Origin: an uncultured Acidovorax sp.
Lineage (GTDB): Bacteria; Pseudomonadota; Gammaproteobacteria; Burkholderiales; Burkholderiaceae_C
NCBI GenBank assembly: GCA_913774625.1
Contig: CAJYHL010000069.1
Span: 182,334-246,333 of the forward strand
DNA: 64,000 nucleotides
Direction of reading: 5' to 3'
The notes beneath the pieces are model-generated. The model ran no database searches. It saw only the letters and a list, made by a program, of their open reading frames with translations, and was not told the DNA's origin. Below are positions 1-14,498 of this stretch, piece by piece. Both the position numbers and the translations under genes were made by a program. Each line of letters begins with the position of its first letter. Positions within the stretch are counted from its first letter, which is position 1.

Positions 1-2935
<2,935 letters not shown>

Positions 2936-3069
2936 CGGGGGCGGCTCCGAAAAGAGGCTGAGGGAAACCGCGCATTTTACCGGCGCCGTCCGCCCGGCCT
3001 TTCGAGTGCCGTCTCCCCGCCTGTTCTCCCGCCAGGGCCGCGTGCCGCACTGCACTACAGTGCAGGCCC

Positions 3070-3867
3070 ATGTCCGAACTGCCCGCTCCCGCCGATCACG
3101 CCGCCTCCACCCGCCCGCTGCCCGCGCAGCCCCCGGCCATGCTGCTGGCCGCCGGCCGCGGCGAGCGCATGCGCCCGCTGACCGACGCCACGCCCAAGCC
3201 GCTGCTGGCGGTGCAGGGCCGGCCGCTGCTGGAATGGCATCTGCGCGCCCTGGCGGCTGCCGGCGTGCAGCGCGCGGTCATCAACACCGCCTGGCTGGGC
3301 AGCCAGGTCAGCGACCGGTTCGGCAGCGAATTCGCGCTGCAGCCCTCACCGGGCCAGGGCGCTGCGCTATCGATTTCATACTCCCACGAGGGCCGCGACT
3401 TCGGCGACGCGCTGGAGACCGCCGGCGGCATCGCCCGCGCGCTGCCGCAGCTGGGCCCGGTGTTCTGGCTGGCCGCGGGCGACGTGTTCGTGCCCGACTT
3501 CGTCTTCGCGCCCGAGGCCGCCGCCCGCTTCGCCGCCGGCGACGCGCTGGCTCACCTGTGGCTGGTGTCCAACCCCGCGCACAACCCGCGCGGCGATTTC
3601 GGGCTGGCGCCCGATGGCCGCGTCCTGAACCTGCCGGCCGACCACCCCGGCCCGCGCCACACCTACAGCACCATCGCCCTGCTGCGCGCCGAATTGTTCG
3701 CCGCGCCCTGGTGCGACATCCCGCCCGGCAACCCGCAGGGCCTGCGCGCGCCGCTGGCGCCGCTCCTGCGCCGCGCGATGGACGCGGGCCGCGTCACCGG
3801 CGAGCCCTACACCGGCCGCTGGACCGATGTGGGCACGCCGGAGCGGCTGGCGGAGCTGAACCGCTGA
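3070..3867 (+). CDS. murU: MurU-like nucleotidyltransferase (sugar-1-phosphate uridylyltransferase family)
   Basis: A 265-residue NDP-sugar pyrophosphorylase. The signature [13 protein letters not shown] followed by PKPLL is at residues 26-45, [17 protein letters not shown] lies centrally, and [10 protein letters not shown] is near the end. This matches the MurNAc-1-phosphate uridylyltransferase group, which recycles peptidoglycan sugars to UDP-MurNAc without passing through MurA/MurB. The symbol is inferred from family resemblance; another sugar-1-phosphate could be the substrate. It is transcribed divergently from tkt. Bases 3366-3382 carry unusually AT-rich codons resembling the 17-nt repeat core found elsewhere in the window. 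Confidence 0.72.
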   Translation: MSELPAPADHAASTRPLPAQPPAMLLAAGRGERMRPLTDATPKPLLAVQGRPLLEWHLRALAAAGVQRAVINTAWLGSQVSDRFGSEFALQPSPGQGAALSISYSHEGRDFGDALETAGGIARALPQLGPVFWLAAGDVFVPDFVFAPEAAARFAAGDALAHLWLVSNPAHNPRGDFGLAPDGRVLNLPADHPGPRHTYSTIALLRAELFAAPWCDIPPGNPQGLRAPLAPLLRRAMDAGRVTGEPYTGRWTDVGTPERLAELNR

Positions 3868-3969
3868 ACGCAAGCCTGCGCGCGGTGCAGGCAGCGCAGG
3901 ATTGCTGCCAAATGTAAAGAGGCCCTGGCGGCGCCAGGGCCAGCTGCCGGGCAGAGCCAAAATGCGCGG

Positions 3970-5364
3970 ATGACTCCCCTGCCGAATTCCGCGCTCTACG
4001 CCCAGCGCCGCGCCCGCCTTGCCCAGCAGCTGGGCGAAGGCGGCATCGCCATCGTTCCCACCGCGCCCGAGCGTCCGCGCAACCGGGACAGCGATTTCCT
4101 CTACCGTCACGACAGCTACTTCTATTACCTGACGGGCTTCGCCGAACCCGGCGCCTGTCTGGTGCTGGCCGCCGATGGGACCAGCACGCTGTTCTGCCAG
4201 CCCAAGGACCTGGAGCGCGAGATCTGGGACGGCTACCGGCTGGGGCCGGAGGCCGCCGTCGCCGCCCTGGGCATGGATGCGGCGCATTCATCGGCCACGC
4301 TGGAAGCGCAGCTGCCGCGCCTGCTGGAGAACCGCAGCCGCGTCTGGTTCCCGTTCGCCACGCACGAAGGCCTCGCGGCCCGGGTGGAGGGCTGGCTGGC
4401 CAAGGTGCGCGCGCGGGTGCGCTTCGGCGCCCTGTGCCCGGCCGAGCAGGGCGATCTCTGCACGCTGCTGGACGAGATGCGGCTCTTCAAGGACGCCCAC
4501 GAGCAGGACGTGATGCGCCGCGCCGCCGCCATCAGCGCCCAGGCCCACATCCGCGCCATGCAGTGCAGCGCCCGCATGCTGCGTGCCGGCGAGGACGTGC
4601 GCGAATACCACCTGGACGCCGAGCTGCTGCACGAATTCCGCCGCCAGGGCTCGCAGGCCGTGGCGTACAACTCCATCGTCGCGGCCGGCGCCAACGCCTG
4701 CGTGCTGCACTACCGCGCCGACGCCGCCCCGGTGCGCGCGGGCGAGCTGGTGCTGATCGACGCCGGATGCGAGCTGGACGGCTATGCCAGCGACATCACC
4801 CGCACCTTCCCCGCCGACGGCCGCTTCACCGGCCCGCAGCGCGCGCTCTACGACCTGGTGCTGGCCAGCCAGGACGCGGCCGTGGCCGCGACCCGCGCCG
4901 GCGCGCGCTTCAACGACCCGCACGACGCCACCGTGGCGGTGCTGTCGCAGGGCCTGCTGGACCTGGGCCTGCTCGACAGGAACAAGGTCGGCACGGTGCA
5001 GGACGTGATCGAGAAGCGGGCCTATTTCCAGTTCTACATGCACCGCACCGGCCACTGGCTGGGCATGGACGTGCACGACTGCGGCAGCTACGTGGAGCCC
5101 ACCGAGGTCGGCCAGGCCAGCCAGCGGCGAGACCCGCTGTCGGGCGAGGCCATCACCAACCGGCCCAGCCGCATCCTGCACCCCGGCATGGTGCTGACCA
5201 TCGAGCCGGGCCTGTACGTGCGGCCTGCGCCCGGCGTGCCGGAAGCGTTCTACCACATCGGCATCCGCATCGAGGACGACGCCATCGTCACGGACGGCGG
5301 CTGCGAGCTGATCACGCGCGGCGTGCCGGTGAAGGCGGACGAGATCGAAGCGCTGATGCGCTGA
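3970..5364 (+). CDS. pepP: Xaa-Pro aminopeptidase (aminopeptidase P)
   Basis: Cytoplasmic dinuclear-metal peptidase that removes an N-terminal residue preceding proline. At 464 residues it has the N-terminal AMP_N domain (YYLTGFAEPGACLVL) and the pita-bread domain. The five metal ligands fall at about Asp264 and Asp275 (DAGCELDGYASD), His362 (TGHWLGMDVHD), Glu412 (TIEPGLYV) and Glu435 (IRIEDD). About 21 extra residues sit between the His ligand and the first Glu compared with the E. coli enzyme as I remember it. It lies alone between murU and pyk, each about 100-150 bp away. Confidence 0.95.
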   Translation: MTPLPNSALYAQRRARLAQQLGEGGIAIVPTAPERPRNRDSDFLYRHDSYFYYLTGFAEPGACLVLAADGTSTLFCQPKDLEREIWDGYRLGPEAAVAALGMDAAHSSATLEAQLPRLLENRSRVWFPFATHEGLAARVEGWLAKVRARVRFGALCPAEQGDLCTLLDEMRLFKDAHEQDVMRRAAAISAQAHIRAMQCSARMLRAGEDVREYHLDAELLHEFRRQGSQAVAYNSIVAAGANACVLHYRADAAPVRAGELVLIDAGCELDGYASDITRTFPADGRFTGPQRALYDLVLASQDAAVAATRAGARFNDPHDATVAVLSQGLLDLGLLDRNKVGTVQDVIEKRAYFQFYMHRTGHWLGMDVHDCGSYVEPTEVGQASQRRDPLSGEAITNRPSRILHPGMVLTIEPGLYVRPAPGVPEAFYHIGIRIEDDAIVTDGGCELITRGVPVKADEIEALMR

Positions 5365-5511
5365 CCCCGCTGGCCTGGAGGACCCCCGCGCACTGCCCGG
5401 CGGAGGGCAATAGTGCATGAAACCGCTATGTAACCGGGGTCGTGCCAGAATTGAAACGCGGTTACAAGAGCCGCCTTCAACGCCATCCCCATAAAGAAAG
5501 AGAGACAACGC

Positions 5512-6948
5512 ATGCAGATCCGCCGCGCCACCAAGATCGTCGCCACTCTGGGCCCCGCTTCCAGCGACCCTCAGCTGCTGGAGCGGATGATCCGCGCCGG
5601 GGTCAACGTGGTGCGGCTGAATTTCAGCCACGGCAAGGCGCAGGACCACATCGACCGCGCCGCCGCCGTGCGCGAGGCCGCGCAGCGCGCCGGCCGCGAG
5701 GTGGCCATCATGGCCGACCTGCAGGGCCCGAAGATCCGCGTGGGCAAGTTCGCCGAAGGCCGCGTCATGCTGCAGGCCGGCCAGCCCTTCGTGCTGGACG
5801 CCTCGCGCACCGAGCCGGGCGACCTGAACGGCGTGGGCCTCGACTACAAGGAACTGCCGCGCGACGTGAAGGCCGGCGACGTGCTGCTGCTCAACGACGG
5901 GCTGATCGTGCTGGTGGTCGATGCCGTGCGCGGCGAGGCCGTCCACACCACGGTGAAGATCGGCGGCGAGCTGTCCAACAACAAGGGCATCAACAAGCAG
6001 GGCGGGGGCCTGACGGCGCCCGCGCTCACGGCCAAGGACATGGAGGACATCAAGACCGCGATGAGCTTCCAGGCCGACTACGTGGCCGTGAGCTTCCCCA
6101 AGAACGCCACCGACATGGAGATGGCGCGCCAGCTGTGCAACGTGGCGGCCGCCGAATACCGCCACCGCCCGGGCCTGATCGCCAAGATCGAGCGTGCCGA
6201 GGCCGTGCCGCTGCTGGCCGAGATCCTGCGCGTGTCCGACGGCATCATGGTGGCGCGCGGCGACCTGGCCGTGGAGGTGGGCAACGCCGCCGTGCCTGCG
6301 CTGCAGAAGAAGATGATCCGCATGGCGCGCGACATGGACAAGGTCGTCATCACCGCCACGCAGATGATGGAAAGCATGATCACCAACGCCGTGCCCACGC
6401 GCGCCGAGGTGAGCGACGTGGCCAACGCCGTGCTGGACGGCACCGACGCCGTGATGCTCAGCGCCGAAACGGCCGCCGGCCGCTATCCGCTGGAAACCGT
6501 GGAGGAGATGGCCAAGATCTGCGCCGCCGCCGAGGCCGCCGAAGACCCCGAGCGCGATTCCGACTTCATCGGCCAGACGCTGGGCCGCATCGACCAGTCC
6601 ATCGCCATGGGCGCGCTCTTCACCGCCCACCACCTGGGCGCCAAGGCCTTGGTGGCGCTGACCGAGAGCGGCTCCACGGCGCTCTGGATGAGCCGGCACC
6701 GCATCCACATTCCGATCTACGCGCTGACCCCCAAGGTGGCCACGCAGCGCAAGATGGCCATGTACCGCAACGTGCGCCCGCTGCTGATGGACACCAGCGC
6801 CGACCGCGACACCGCGCTGGAACAGGCCGAGGGGCACCTCAAGACGCGCAACATCGTGCAGCAGGGCGACCTCTACGTCATCACCTGCGGCGAGCCCATG
6901 GGCGCGCCGGGCGGCACCAACATGCTCAAGATCTGCCGGGCGAACTGA
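5512..6948 (+). CDS. pyk: pyruvate kinase
   Basis: Converts phosphoenolpyruvate and ADP to pyruvate and ATP. Its 478 residues show the N-terminal TLGPAS and RLNFSHG motifs, the active-site lysine in KIERAEAV, the metal-binding MVARGDLAVE and the signature VITATQMMESM. The ATG at 5512 follows an AAAGAAAGAGAGA purine tract. It converges with the PAP2 gene, with only 21 bp between the stop codons. Confidence 0.97.
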   Translation: MQIRRATKIVATLGPASSDPQLLERMIRAGVNVVRLNFSHGKAQDHIDRAAAVREAAQRAGREVAIMADLQGPKIRVGKFAEGRVMLQAGQPFVLDASRTEPGDLNGVGLDYKELPRDVKAGDVLLLNDGLIVLVVDAVRGEAVHTTVKIGGELSNNKGINKQGGGLTAPALTAKDMEDIKTAMSFQADYVAVSFPKNATDMEMARQLCNVAAAEYRHRPGLIAKIERAEAVPLLAEILRVSDGIMVARGDLAVEVGNAAVPALQKKMIRMARDMDKVVITATQMMESMITNAVPTRAEVSDVANAVLDGTDAVMLSAETAAGRYPLETVEEMAKICAAAEAAEDPERDSDFIGQTLGRIDQSIAMGALFTAHHLGAKALVALTESGSTALWMSRHRIHIPIYALTPKVATQRKMAMYRNVRPLLMDTSADRDTALEQAEGHLKTRNIVQQGDLYVITCGEPMGAPGGTNMLKICRAN

Positions 6949-6969
6949 AGGCGGCTCTGGCGAGAGGGC

Positions 6970-7686
6970 TCAGGCCGGCGCCGCGAAGAAGCGCCGCCGC
7001 GCCGCGTCCACCGCCCAGGACGTCGTCCAGCACAGCCAGGCCGTCCAGAGGTTGTGGCTCATGAAATGGGCGCCGCGCATCTGCTGCACCCAGCCCAGCG
7101 CCAGGCCGCCCAGCAGGGCCGCCGCCAGGCAGGTGCGTGCCAGGCGCGGCGCGTCGTCGCGCCAGGCGAAGTAGAGCGCCAGGAAGCCGAAGCCGGCCGA
7201 CGCATGGCCGCCTGGAAAGCAGTGGCCGCTGCCGCCGTCGATGACGCCCCAGCGCCAGTGCGACACGTATCGCGCCACGCCGCCGAACTCCGCCAGGTCC
7301 CAGGGGCAGCTGGTGTGGTTCAGCCGCTTGGCGATGGACACCACCGCCAGCGATGCCAGCAGCGCCACGGCCAGGGCAGCGCGGTGCTGCAGGTCGATGC
7401 GGCGCATGGGCCCCCAGGGCAGCCAGACCCCCACGATCAGCGCCGTGGCGATCACCCAGCCCAGCAGGCGCGCGTCGTCGTGCAGCAGGCGCGTGTAGAG
7501 CCAGGCGTCGCGCAGCGCGAAGCCGCCGGCATTGCCGTACCACCGGGCGAGCTGCAGGTCCAGGCCGGTCGTGTCCCAGAGCGCCAGCAGCACCGCCCCC
7601 GCCACGCTGGCCAGCAGCGCGCCGTCGATGCGGTGGCGCCGGGGCAGCACGGCGGCGGACCGTGGCGGTGGTGAGGAAGTCGTCAT
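6970..7686 (-). CDS. PAP2-family membrane phosphatase
   Basis: A 238-residue integral membrane protein with several hydrophobic segments. PAP2 motifs are visible: KRLNHTSCPWD (a variant of the usual KxxxxxxRP), then GHCFPGGHASAGF and RGAHFMSHNLWTAW, which supply the catalytic histidines. Such enzymes dephosphorylate lipid phosphates, for example undecaprenyl diphosphate, phosphatidic acid or lipid A; the substrate cannot be told here. It is divergent from the two-component pair, 195 bp away, so a regulatory link is possible but unproven. Confidence 0.85.
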   Translation of the reverse strand: MTTSSPPPRSAAVLPRRHRIDGALLASVAGAVLLALWDTTGLDLQLARWYGNAGGFALRDAWLYTRLLHDDARLLGWVIATALIVGVWLPWGPMRRIDLQHRAALAVALLASLAVVSIAKRLNHTSCPWDLAEFGGVARYVSHWRWGVIDGGSGHCFPGGHASAGFGFLALYFAWRDDAPRLARTCLAAALLGGLALGWVQQMRGAHFMSHNLWTAWLCWTTSWAVDAARRRFFAAPA

Positions 7687-7761
7687 GGGCGCGCACCATA
7701 GCCGATCCGGCTTAACCGCTTCTTATTGACGGAATCGGCAGCTTCGAGCTTCTTGCACCCA

Positions 7762-7787
7762 CCGTTCGGGCTCTGCCTGTCGAAGCC
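7762..7787. repeat. short interspersed repeat fragment
   Basis: The string CCGTTCGGGCT followed by CTGCCTGTCGAAGCC lies between the divergent PAP2 and response-regulator genes. From memory, near-identical strings recur between genes in Comamonadaceae genomes. I see only this clear copy in the window, so the call rests on recall. Confidence 0.35.
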
Positions 7788-7881
7788 TTGCGGGGCGCTG
7801 CGATACGCATGGACAGATCCCAGTGAGTTGATGCCGACTCGAAATAACGAACCTGCCGGCGAGAGCACGCACAATCGCCGC

Positions 7882-8565
7882 ATGCGAATCCTGGTGGTGG
7901 AAGACGATGCCGGCATTGCCGCCGGCCTGAGCGCCACGCTGCAGCAGCGTGGCTATGCGGTGGATGTGTGCGGCCGCCTGGCGGATGCGTGGAACGCGCT
8001 GTGCGCCGAAGCCTTTTCCGCCGTGCTGCTGGACCTGGGCCTGCCCGACGGCGATGGCGGCGAGCTGCTGCAGCGCCTGCGCGCCGGCGCGGAACGCGGT
8101 GCCGCGCTGCCCGACCCGGCCACGCCGGTGCTGATCCTCACAGCGCGCGACCAGGTGCATCAGCGCATCGCCGGGCTGGACCTGGGCGCCGACGACTACC
8201 TGGTCAAGCCCTTCGACGTCGACGAGCTGGAGGCCCGCCTGCGGGCGCTGCTGCGGCGCGCGGCCGGCCGGGCCGCGCCCACGCTCTGCCACGGCGACCT
8301 GGAGGTGGACCCGGCCGCGCGCACCGTGCGCCGCGCCGGCCAGCCGGTGGAGATGTCGCCGCGCGAATTCTCGGTGCTGCTGGTGTTGCTGGAGTCGCGA
8401 GGCCGTGTGCTGTCGCGCCAGCAGATCGAGGAGCGGCTCTACAACTGGCAGACCGCGGTGGAGAGCAATGCCATCGAGGTCCACGTCCACCACCTGAGGC
8501 GCAAGCTGGGCAACGACCGCATCGTGACCATGCGCGGCGTGGGCTACTTCATCCCGGCGGAGTGA
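7882..8565 (+). CDS. OmpR/PhoB-type response regulator
   Basis: A 227-residue QseB/PmrA-like transcription factor. The receiver domain has the acidic pocket (VVEDD), phospho-acceptor Asp51 in [11 protein letters not shown] and Lys109 in YLVKPFD. The C-terminal winged helix (about 130-225) ends with [23 protein letters not shown] chose the ATG at 7882 because MRILVVEDD is the classic family start; the frame stays open for 52 codons upstream through repeat-like DNA. The kinase gene starts 8 bp downstream, so the two form one operon. Confidence 0.95.
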   Translation: MRILVVEDDAGIAAGLSATLQQRGYAVDVCGRLADAWNALCAEAFSAVLLDLGLPDGDGGELLQRLRAGAERGAALPDPATPVLILTARDQVHQRIAGLDLGADDYLVKPFDVDELEARLRALLRRAAGRAAPTLCHGDLEVDPAARTVRRAGQPVEMSPREFSVLLVLLESRGRVLSRQQIEERLYNWQTAVESNAIEVHVHHLRRKLGNDRIVTMRGVGYFIPAE

Positions 8566-8573
8566 GCGAGGCC

Positions 8574-9992
8574 ATGCCCGCCGCATCCCGGACGCAGGAC
8601 GAGGCCATTGCCGGCACCGCGCGGCGCCAGCCCTCGCTGACCTGGCGGCTGCTGTGCGGCACGCTGGCTGCGCTGGTGGTGGTCTGGGCCAGCTTCGTCG
8701 CCATGGCCTACCAGACCGGCGTCGAGGAGGCCGACGAGCTGACCGACGGCCACCTGGCCGGCGTGGCGGCGCTGCTGCTCAACCTGGCGCCCGGTGCGGC
8801 CGTGGACGCGGGCAGCGCCACCGAGCGCACCCGGCTGCCCCGGCTGAAGGCGCACGACTACCAGCAGTCCCTGAGCGTGGCGATGTGGGACAGCCGGGGC
8901 CGCCTGCTGGCCCGCACCGGCAATGCGCCGCTACCGCCTTTCGATATTCCCGACGGCTTCTCCGAGCTGAAGCCGCCCGGCCAGGCCAAGGCCTGGCGCG
9001 GCTTCGTGCAATGGAACCGGACGCACGAGCGCAAGGTCGCGGTGCTGCTGGAGATGCAGGAGCGCGACGCGCTGGCCGAAGACATCGCCAGGCAGATGGT
9101 GCTGCCCGGGCTCTGGCTGCTGCCCGTGGTGGCGCTGGTCCTGGGGCTGGCCGTGCGCAGCGGCCTGCGCCCGCTCTATTCCCTGTCGGACGACGTGGCC
9201 GCGCTCGACGTGTCGGGCGCCCAGCGGCTCGATGCGCGCGTGCCGTTGCGCGAATTCGCGCCGGTGGTCGCCTCCATCAACACCTTGCTCGACCGCCAGC
9301 AGGTGCTGCTGGCGCGCGAACGCCGGCTGGCCAACGAGGTGGCGCACGAGCTGCGCACGCCGCTGTCGTCCATCGTGCTGCATGCCGACGCGCTGGCGCG
9401 CGGCCTGCCGGCCGGGCAGCAGGCCGCTGCGCTGGACAGCATCGGCCGCGAGGCGCTGCGCGCCGGCCATGTGCTGAACCAGCTGCTGGCGCTGGCGCGC
9501 ACCAGCCGTATCCGCCTGCAGGAAGCCGCTGCGCCGGTGGATCTGGCGGCGCTGGCCCGCAGCGTGGGCGCGGACTATGCCCAGGCGGCCTGGGAGCACG
9601 GCGGCAGCATCGCCATCGTGATCGAAGCCGACGCGCCCGTGGTGGTGCAGGGCAATGCCGTGCTGCTGGAGCTGGCCCTGCGCAACCTGGTGGAGAACGC
9701 GCTGCGCCATACGCCGCCGGGCACGCGCATCGAGGTGCAGGTGGGCCTGTCCGACCCGCAGCAGGCTGCAGCCGCCGGCACGGCCGCCTGGCTGCAGGTG
9801 TGCGACGACGGCGCCCGTGCCGGCGCCGTGCCCGCCACCCCGGCGGCGGACAGCCTGCACCTGGGCCACGAGATCGTCGCCCGCGTGGCACAGGTCCACG
9901 CCGGTGCGTTCGGCCCGGCCGAGGCGCCGCCCTCCTTCACCACCTGCTACCGCATGACGTTCGGCCTGCCGGCCGACATGCCCGGGCGGTAA
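8574..9992 (+). CDS. sensor histidine kinase with a degenerate ATP-binding domain
   Basis: A 472-residue membrane sensor and cognate partner of the upstream regulator. Two membrane segments (about 27-46 and 175-195) flank a periplasmic sensing region. The dimerisation helix carries the phospho-acceptor His258 in [13 protein letters not shown], and the N box is [15 protein letters not shown] (about 369-383). After DDG (411-413) the usual F box and GLGLxI G2 box are missing: the sequence reads [14 protein letters not shown]. Conserved histidine and N box suggest partial function; autokinase or phosphatase activity is uncertain. Confidence 0.88.
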   Translation: MPAASRTQDEAIAGTARRQPSLTWRLLCGTLAALVVVWASFVAMAYQTGVEEADELTDGHLAGVAALLLNLAPGAAVDAGSATERTRLPRLKAHDYQQSLSVAMWDSRGRLLARTGNAPLPPFDIPDGFSELKPPGQAKAWRGFVQWNRTHERKVAVLLEMQERDALAEDIARQMVLPGLWLLPVVALVLGLAVRSGLRPLYSLSDDVAALDVSGAQRLDARVPLREFAPVVASINTLLDRQQVLLARERRLANEVAHELRTPLSSIVLHADALARGLPAGQQAAALDSIGREALRAGHVLNQLLALARTSRIRLQEAAAPVDLAALARSVGADYAQAAWEHGGSIAIVIEADAPVVVQGNAVLLELALRNLVENALRHTPPGTRIEVQVGLSDPQQAAAAGTAAWLQVCDDGARAGAVPATPAADSLHLGHEIVARVAQVHAGAFGPAEAPPSFTTCYRMTFGLPADMPGR

Positions 9993-10090
9993 AATCGAGA
10001 GTTACCAAGCGGTTACAGGGGCCCGTGCGGCCATACTGCACAGTGCTCCCGGAGCCTTCCCTTCTTCCCCACTCTGAACGGACCTCATCC

Positions 10091-11155
10091 ATGCCTCTCG
10101 TCTCGATGCGCGAACTGCTCGACCATGCCGCTGAAAACAGCTATGGCATTCCCGCCTTCAACGTGAACAACCTGGAACAGGTCCAGGCCGTGATGTCCGC
10201 CGCCGACGAAGTCGGCGCCCCGGTCATCCTGCAGGCCAGCGCAGGCGCGCGCAAGTACGCGGGCGAGCCCTTCATCAAGCACCTGATCCTGGCCGCTGCC
10301 GAGATGTACCCCCACATCCCCCTGGTGATGCACCAGGACCACGGCACCAGCCCCGAGGTGTGCCAGGGCGCGCTGAACCTGGGCTTCGGCTCGGTGATGA
10401 TGGACGGCTCCCTGATGTCCGACGGCAAGACGCCGTCGTCGTTCGACTACAACGTCGATGTCACGCAGAAGGTCGTGGCCATGGCCCACAAGGTCGGCGC
10501 GACGGTGGAAGGCGAGCTGGGCTGCCTGGGCAATCTGGAAACCGGCGATGCCGGCGAGGAAGACGGCATCGGCGCCGTGGGCAAGCTGGACCACAGCCAG
10601 ATGCTGACCGACCCCGAGGAGGCCGCCACCTTCGTCAAGGCCACGCAGCTCGACGCCCTGGCCATCGCCATCGGCACCAGCCACGGCGCCTACAAGTTCA
10701 GCCGCAAGCCCACCGGCGACATCCTGGCCATCAGCCGCGTGAAGGAAATCCACGCCCGCATCCCCAACACCCACCTGGTGATGCACGGTTCCTCCTCGGT
10801 GCCGGCCGATCTGCTGGCCATCATCAACCAGTACGGCGGCAAGATGAAGGAAACCTACGGCGTGCCGGTCGAGGAGATCCAGGAAGCCATCAAGTACGGC
10901 GTGCGCAAGATCAACATCGACACCGACATCCGCCTGGCCATGACCGGCGCGGTGCGCAAGTTCATGGCCGAGAACCCCGACAAGTTCGATGCCCGCGAAT
11001 GGCTCAAGCCCGCCCGCGAAGCCGCCAAGCAGATCTGCAAGCAGCGCTACATCGAGTTCGGCTGCGAAGGCCAGGGCGCCAAGATCAAGGGCCGCGGCCT
11101 GCAGGACATGGCCGCGCGCTATGCCCGCGGCGAGCTGGCCCAGATCGTGAACTGA
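10091..11155 (+). CDS. fba: class II fructose-bisphosphate aldolase
   Basis: Zinc-dependent aldolase interconverting fructose-1,6-bisphosphate with glyceraldehyde-3-phosphate and dihydroxyacetone phosphate. The 354 residues match the class II, Calvin-cycle-type subgroup: [12 protein letters not shown], the zinc-site [22 protein letters not shown], and [17 protein letters not shown] near the C-terminus. It is followed by a strong hairpin terminator, so it ends a transcription unit. It works with the nearby gap, tkt and pyk in sugar metabolism. Confidence 0.97.
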   Translation: MPLVSMRELLDHAAENSYGIPAFNVNNLEQVQAVMSAADEVGAPVILQASAGARKYAGEPFIKHLILAAAEMYPHIPLVMHQDHGTSPEVCQGALNLGFGSVMMDGSLMSDGKTPSSFDYNVDVTQKVVAMAHKVGATVEGELGCLGNLETGDAGEEDGIGAVGKLDHSQMLTDPEEAATFVKATQLDALAIAIGTSHGAYKFSRKPTGDILAISRVKEIHARIPNTHLVMHGSSSVPADLLAIINQYGGKMKETYGVPVEEIQEAIKYGVRKINIDTDIRLAMTGAVRKFMAENPDKFDAREWLKPAREAAKQICKQRYIEFGCEGQGAKIKGRGLQDMAARYARGELAQIVN

Positions 11156-11188
11156 CCGCACGGCGTTCAGCGCACCCCTTCACCGCAG

Positions 11189-11220
11189 AACCGGCAGCCT
11201 CGCGCTGCCGGTTTTGTTTT
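11189..11220 (+). terminator. intrinsic terminator after fba
   Basis: Perfect stem AACCGGCAG / CTGCCGGTT with a 7-nt loop, followed by a T-rich run (TTTGTTTT). It begins 34 bp after the fba stop codon. Confidence 0.9.
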
Positions 11221-11344
11221 CCGGGCCTGAGTGCATGGCGGGCGGCGGTGTGTCTTCATGTAAGCTCGTCGCCGGTTGACGCGTTGGGGGGCACGTCTCG
11301 CGTGCCGTCCAGAAATCCCATGGCGACATTCGAGGAGACTTCCC

Positions 11345-12952
11345 ATGCAGGCGAGCCCTATTCCGACAGCGCAGCGCATCGGCGTGCCGCGCGAGACCTT
11401 TGCCGGCGAAAAGCGCGTGGCCACGGTGCCCGACGTGGTCGGCAAGCTCGTGGCGCTGGGCTTCTCGGTCGCGGTCGAATCCGGCGCGGGCGAGGCCGCG
11501 CACTGCAGCGACGACGCCTACCGCGCGGCCGGCGCCGAGGTGCTGCCCGATGCCGCAGCGCTCTGGGCCGCGTCCGACATCGTCTTCAAGGTGCGCCCGC
11601 CCAGCGCCGCCGAGGTCGCGCTGATGCGGCCGGGCACCCTGCTGGTGGGCTTCGTCTGGCCGGCGCAGCACCCCGAGCTGATGGCCCAGCTGGCCGAAAA
11701 GAACGCCACGGTGCTCGCCATCGACTGCCTGCCGCGCACGCTGAGCCGGGCGCAGAAGATGGATGCGCTCACCTCCACGGCGGGCGTGTCCGGATACCGC
11801 GCCGTCATCGAGGCCGCCAATGCCTTCGGCCGCTACTTCAACGGCCAGATCACCGCCGCCGGCAAGGTGCCGCCGGCCAAGGTCTTCATCGCCGGGGCCG
11901 GCGTGGCGGGCCTGGCCGCCATCGGCACGGCGGCGAACCTGGGCGCCATCGTGCGGGCCAACGACACGCGTGCCGAGGTGGCCGACCAGGTCAAGTCGCT
12001 GGGCGGCGAGTTCGTCAAGGTGGACTACGAGGAAGACGGCGCGGGCGGCGGCGGCTACGCCAAGGTCATGAGCGAGGGCTTCCAGGCCGCGCAGCGCAGG
12101 ATGTACGCCGAGCAGGCGCGGGACGTGGACATCATCATCACCACCGCTCTCATCCCCGGCAAGCCGGCGCCCAAGCTCATCACCGCCGAGATGGTGCAGA
12201 GCATGAAGCCCGGCAGCGTCATTGTGGACATGGCGGCCGAGCAGGGCGGCAACTGCGAGCTCACCGTGCCCGGCGAGGCCGTGGTGCGCCACGGCGTGAC
12301 GGTCATCGGCTACACCGACCTGCCCTCGCGCCTGGCCAAGCAGTCTTCGACGCTCTACGCCACCAACCTGCTGCGGCTGGCCGAAGAGCTGTGCAAGGCC
12401 AAGGACGGCGTGGCCGTGGTCGACATGGAGGACGACGCGCTCCGCGGCCTCACCGTCGTGAAGGACGGCGAGATCACCTGGCCGGCGCCGCCCCTGAAGG
12501 CCGCGCCCGCGCCGGCCCCCAAGGCCGCGGCAGCGCCCGCCGCCGAAAAGAAGGGCGGCCACGGACATGGCCGCAGCGGCCCGCTGCCGGCCCGCACGCT
12601 GGCCATCCTGTTCGCCGTGGCGGCCGTGGCCTTCTGGTTCATCGGCGCCCATGCGCCGGCGGCCTTCCTGGGGCATTTCACGGTGTTCGTGCTGGCCTGC
12701 TTCATCGGCTACATGGTGGTGTGGAACGTCACGCCAGCCCTGCACACGCCGCTGATGAGCGTGACCAACGCCATCTCCAGCATCATCGCCATCGGCGCCC
12801 TGGTGCAGATCGCGCCGCCGCAGGCCGCGGCGAACGGGCGCCCGGACGGGCTGATCCTCTGGCTGGCCTTCGCCGCCCTGGTGCTCACGGCCGTCAACAT
12901 GTTCGGCGGCTTCGCGGTCACGCGGCGCATGCTGGCCATGTTCCAGAAATAA
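11345..12952 (+). CDS. pntA: NAD(P) transhydrogenase, alpha subunit (PntAA and PntAB fused)
   Basis: Part of the proton-translocating transhydrogenase of the inner membrane, which reduces NADP+ with NADH at the expense of proton motive force. It has 535 residues. The soluble NAD-binding domain I (about 1-375) begins [18 protein letters not shown] and contains [18 protein letters not shown]. An Ala/Pro/Lys linker ending GGHGHGRSG follows, then about four membrane segments. The ATG at 11345 is preceded by GAGGAGA; upstream codons are unlikely. pntB follows after 28 bp. Confidence 0.95.
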   Translation: MQASPIPTAQRIGVPRETFAGEKRVATVPDVVGKLVALGFSVAVESGAGEAAHCSDDAYRAAGAEVLPDAAALWAASDIVFKVRPPSAAEVALMRPGTLLVGFVWPAQHPELMAQLAEKNATVLAIDCLPRTLSRAQKMDALTSTAGVSGYRAVIEAANAFGRYFNGQITAAGKVPPAKVFIAGAGVAGLAAIGTAANLGAIVRANDTRAEVADQVKSLGGEFVKVDYEEDGAGGGGYAKVMSEGFQAAQRRMYAEQARDVDIIITTALIPGKPAPKLITAEMVQSMKPGSVIVDMAAEQGGNCELTVPGEAVVRHGVTVIGYTDLPSRLAKQSSTLYATNLLRLAEELCKAKDGVAVVDMEDDALRGLTVVKDGEITWPAPPLKAAPAPAPKAAAAPAAEKKGGHGHGRSGPLPARTLAILFAVAAVAFWFIGAHAPAAFLGHFTVFVLACFIGYMVVWNVTPALHTPLMSVTNAISSIIAIGALVQIAPPQAAANGRPDGLILWLAFAALVLTAVNMFGGFAVTRRMLAMFQK

Positions 12953-12980
12953 CGGCAGCCACGACGAGGAGCAACGCACC

Positions 12981-14390
<1,410 letters not shown>

Positions 14391-14415
14391 CGGGGCATAA
14401 TCCCTTCGGAAAAAA

Positions 14416-14429
14416 AGAACGACCGTGCT
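14416..14429 (+). promoter_or_regulatory. inverted-repeat operator candidate upstream of fadD
   Basis: AGAACGACCGTGCT preceded by an A-run, 69 bp before fadD. It differs at one base from the perfect arms at 22269-22282 upstream of the SGNH lipase gene, and both sites share the leading AAAAAAGAACGACCGT. From memory it resembles TetR-type fatty-acid regulator sites (FadP-like) of beta-proteobacteria. The regulator is not in this window. Confidence 0.55.
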
Positions 14430-14498
14430 GAAATTGACCGCCGGCACCGGTCTGGCGACCACCCCCGGGGCGAAGGCGCCGGGATCTACCTGGAGACA

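Noticed and set aside
4288..6837. 850-codon minus-strand frame opposite pepP and pyk
   Set aside because: Shadow of two well-conserved enzymes; no family motifs and biased His/Val/Gly content.
8574..9992. Kinase gene as a pseudogene
   Set aside because: The frame is intact, coupled to the regulator, and the phospho-acceptor and N boxes are conserved; degeneracy is confined to the lid.
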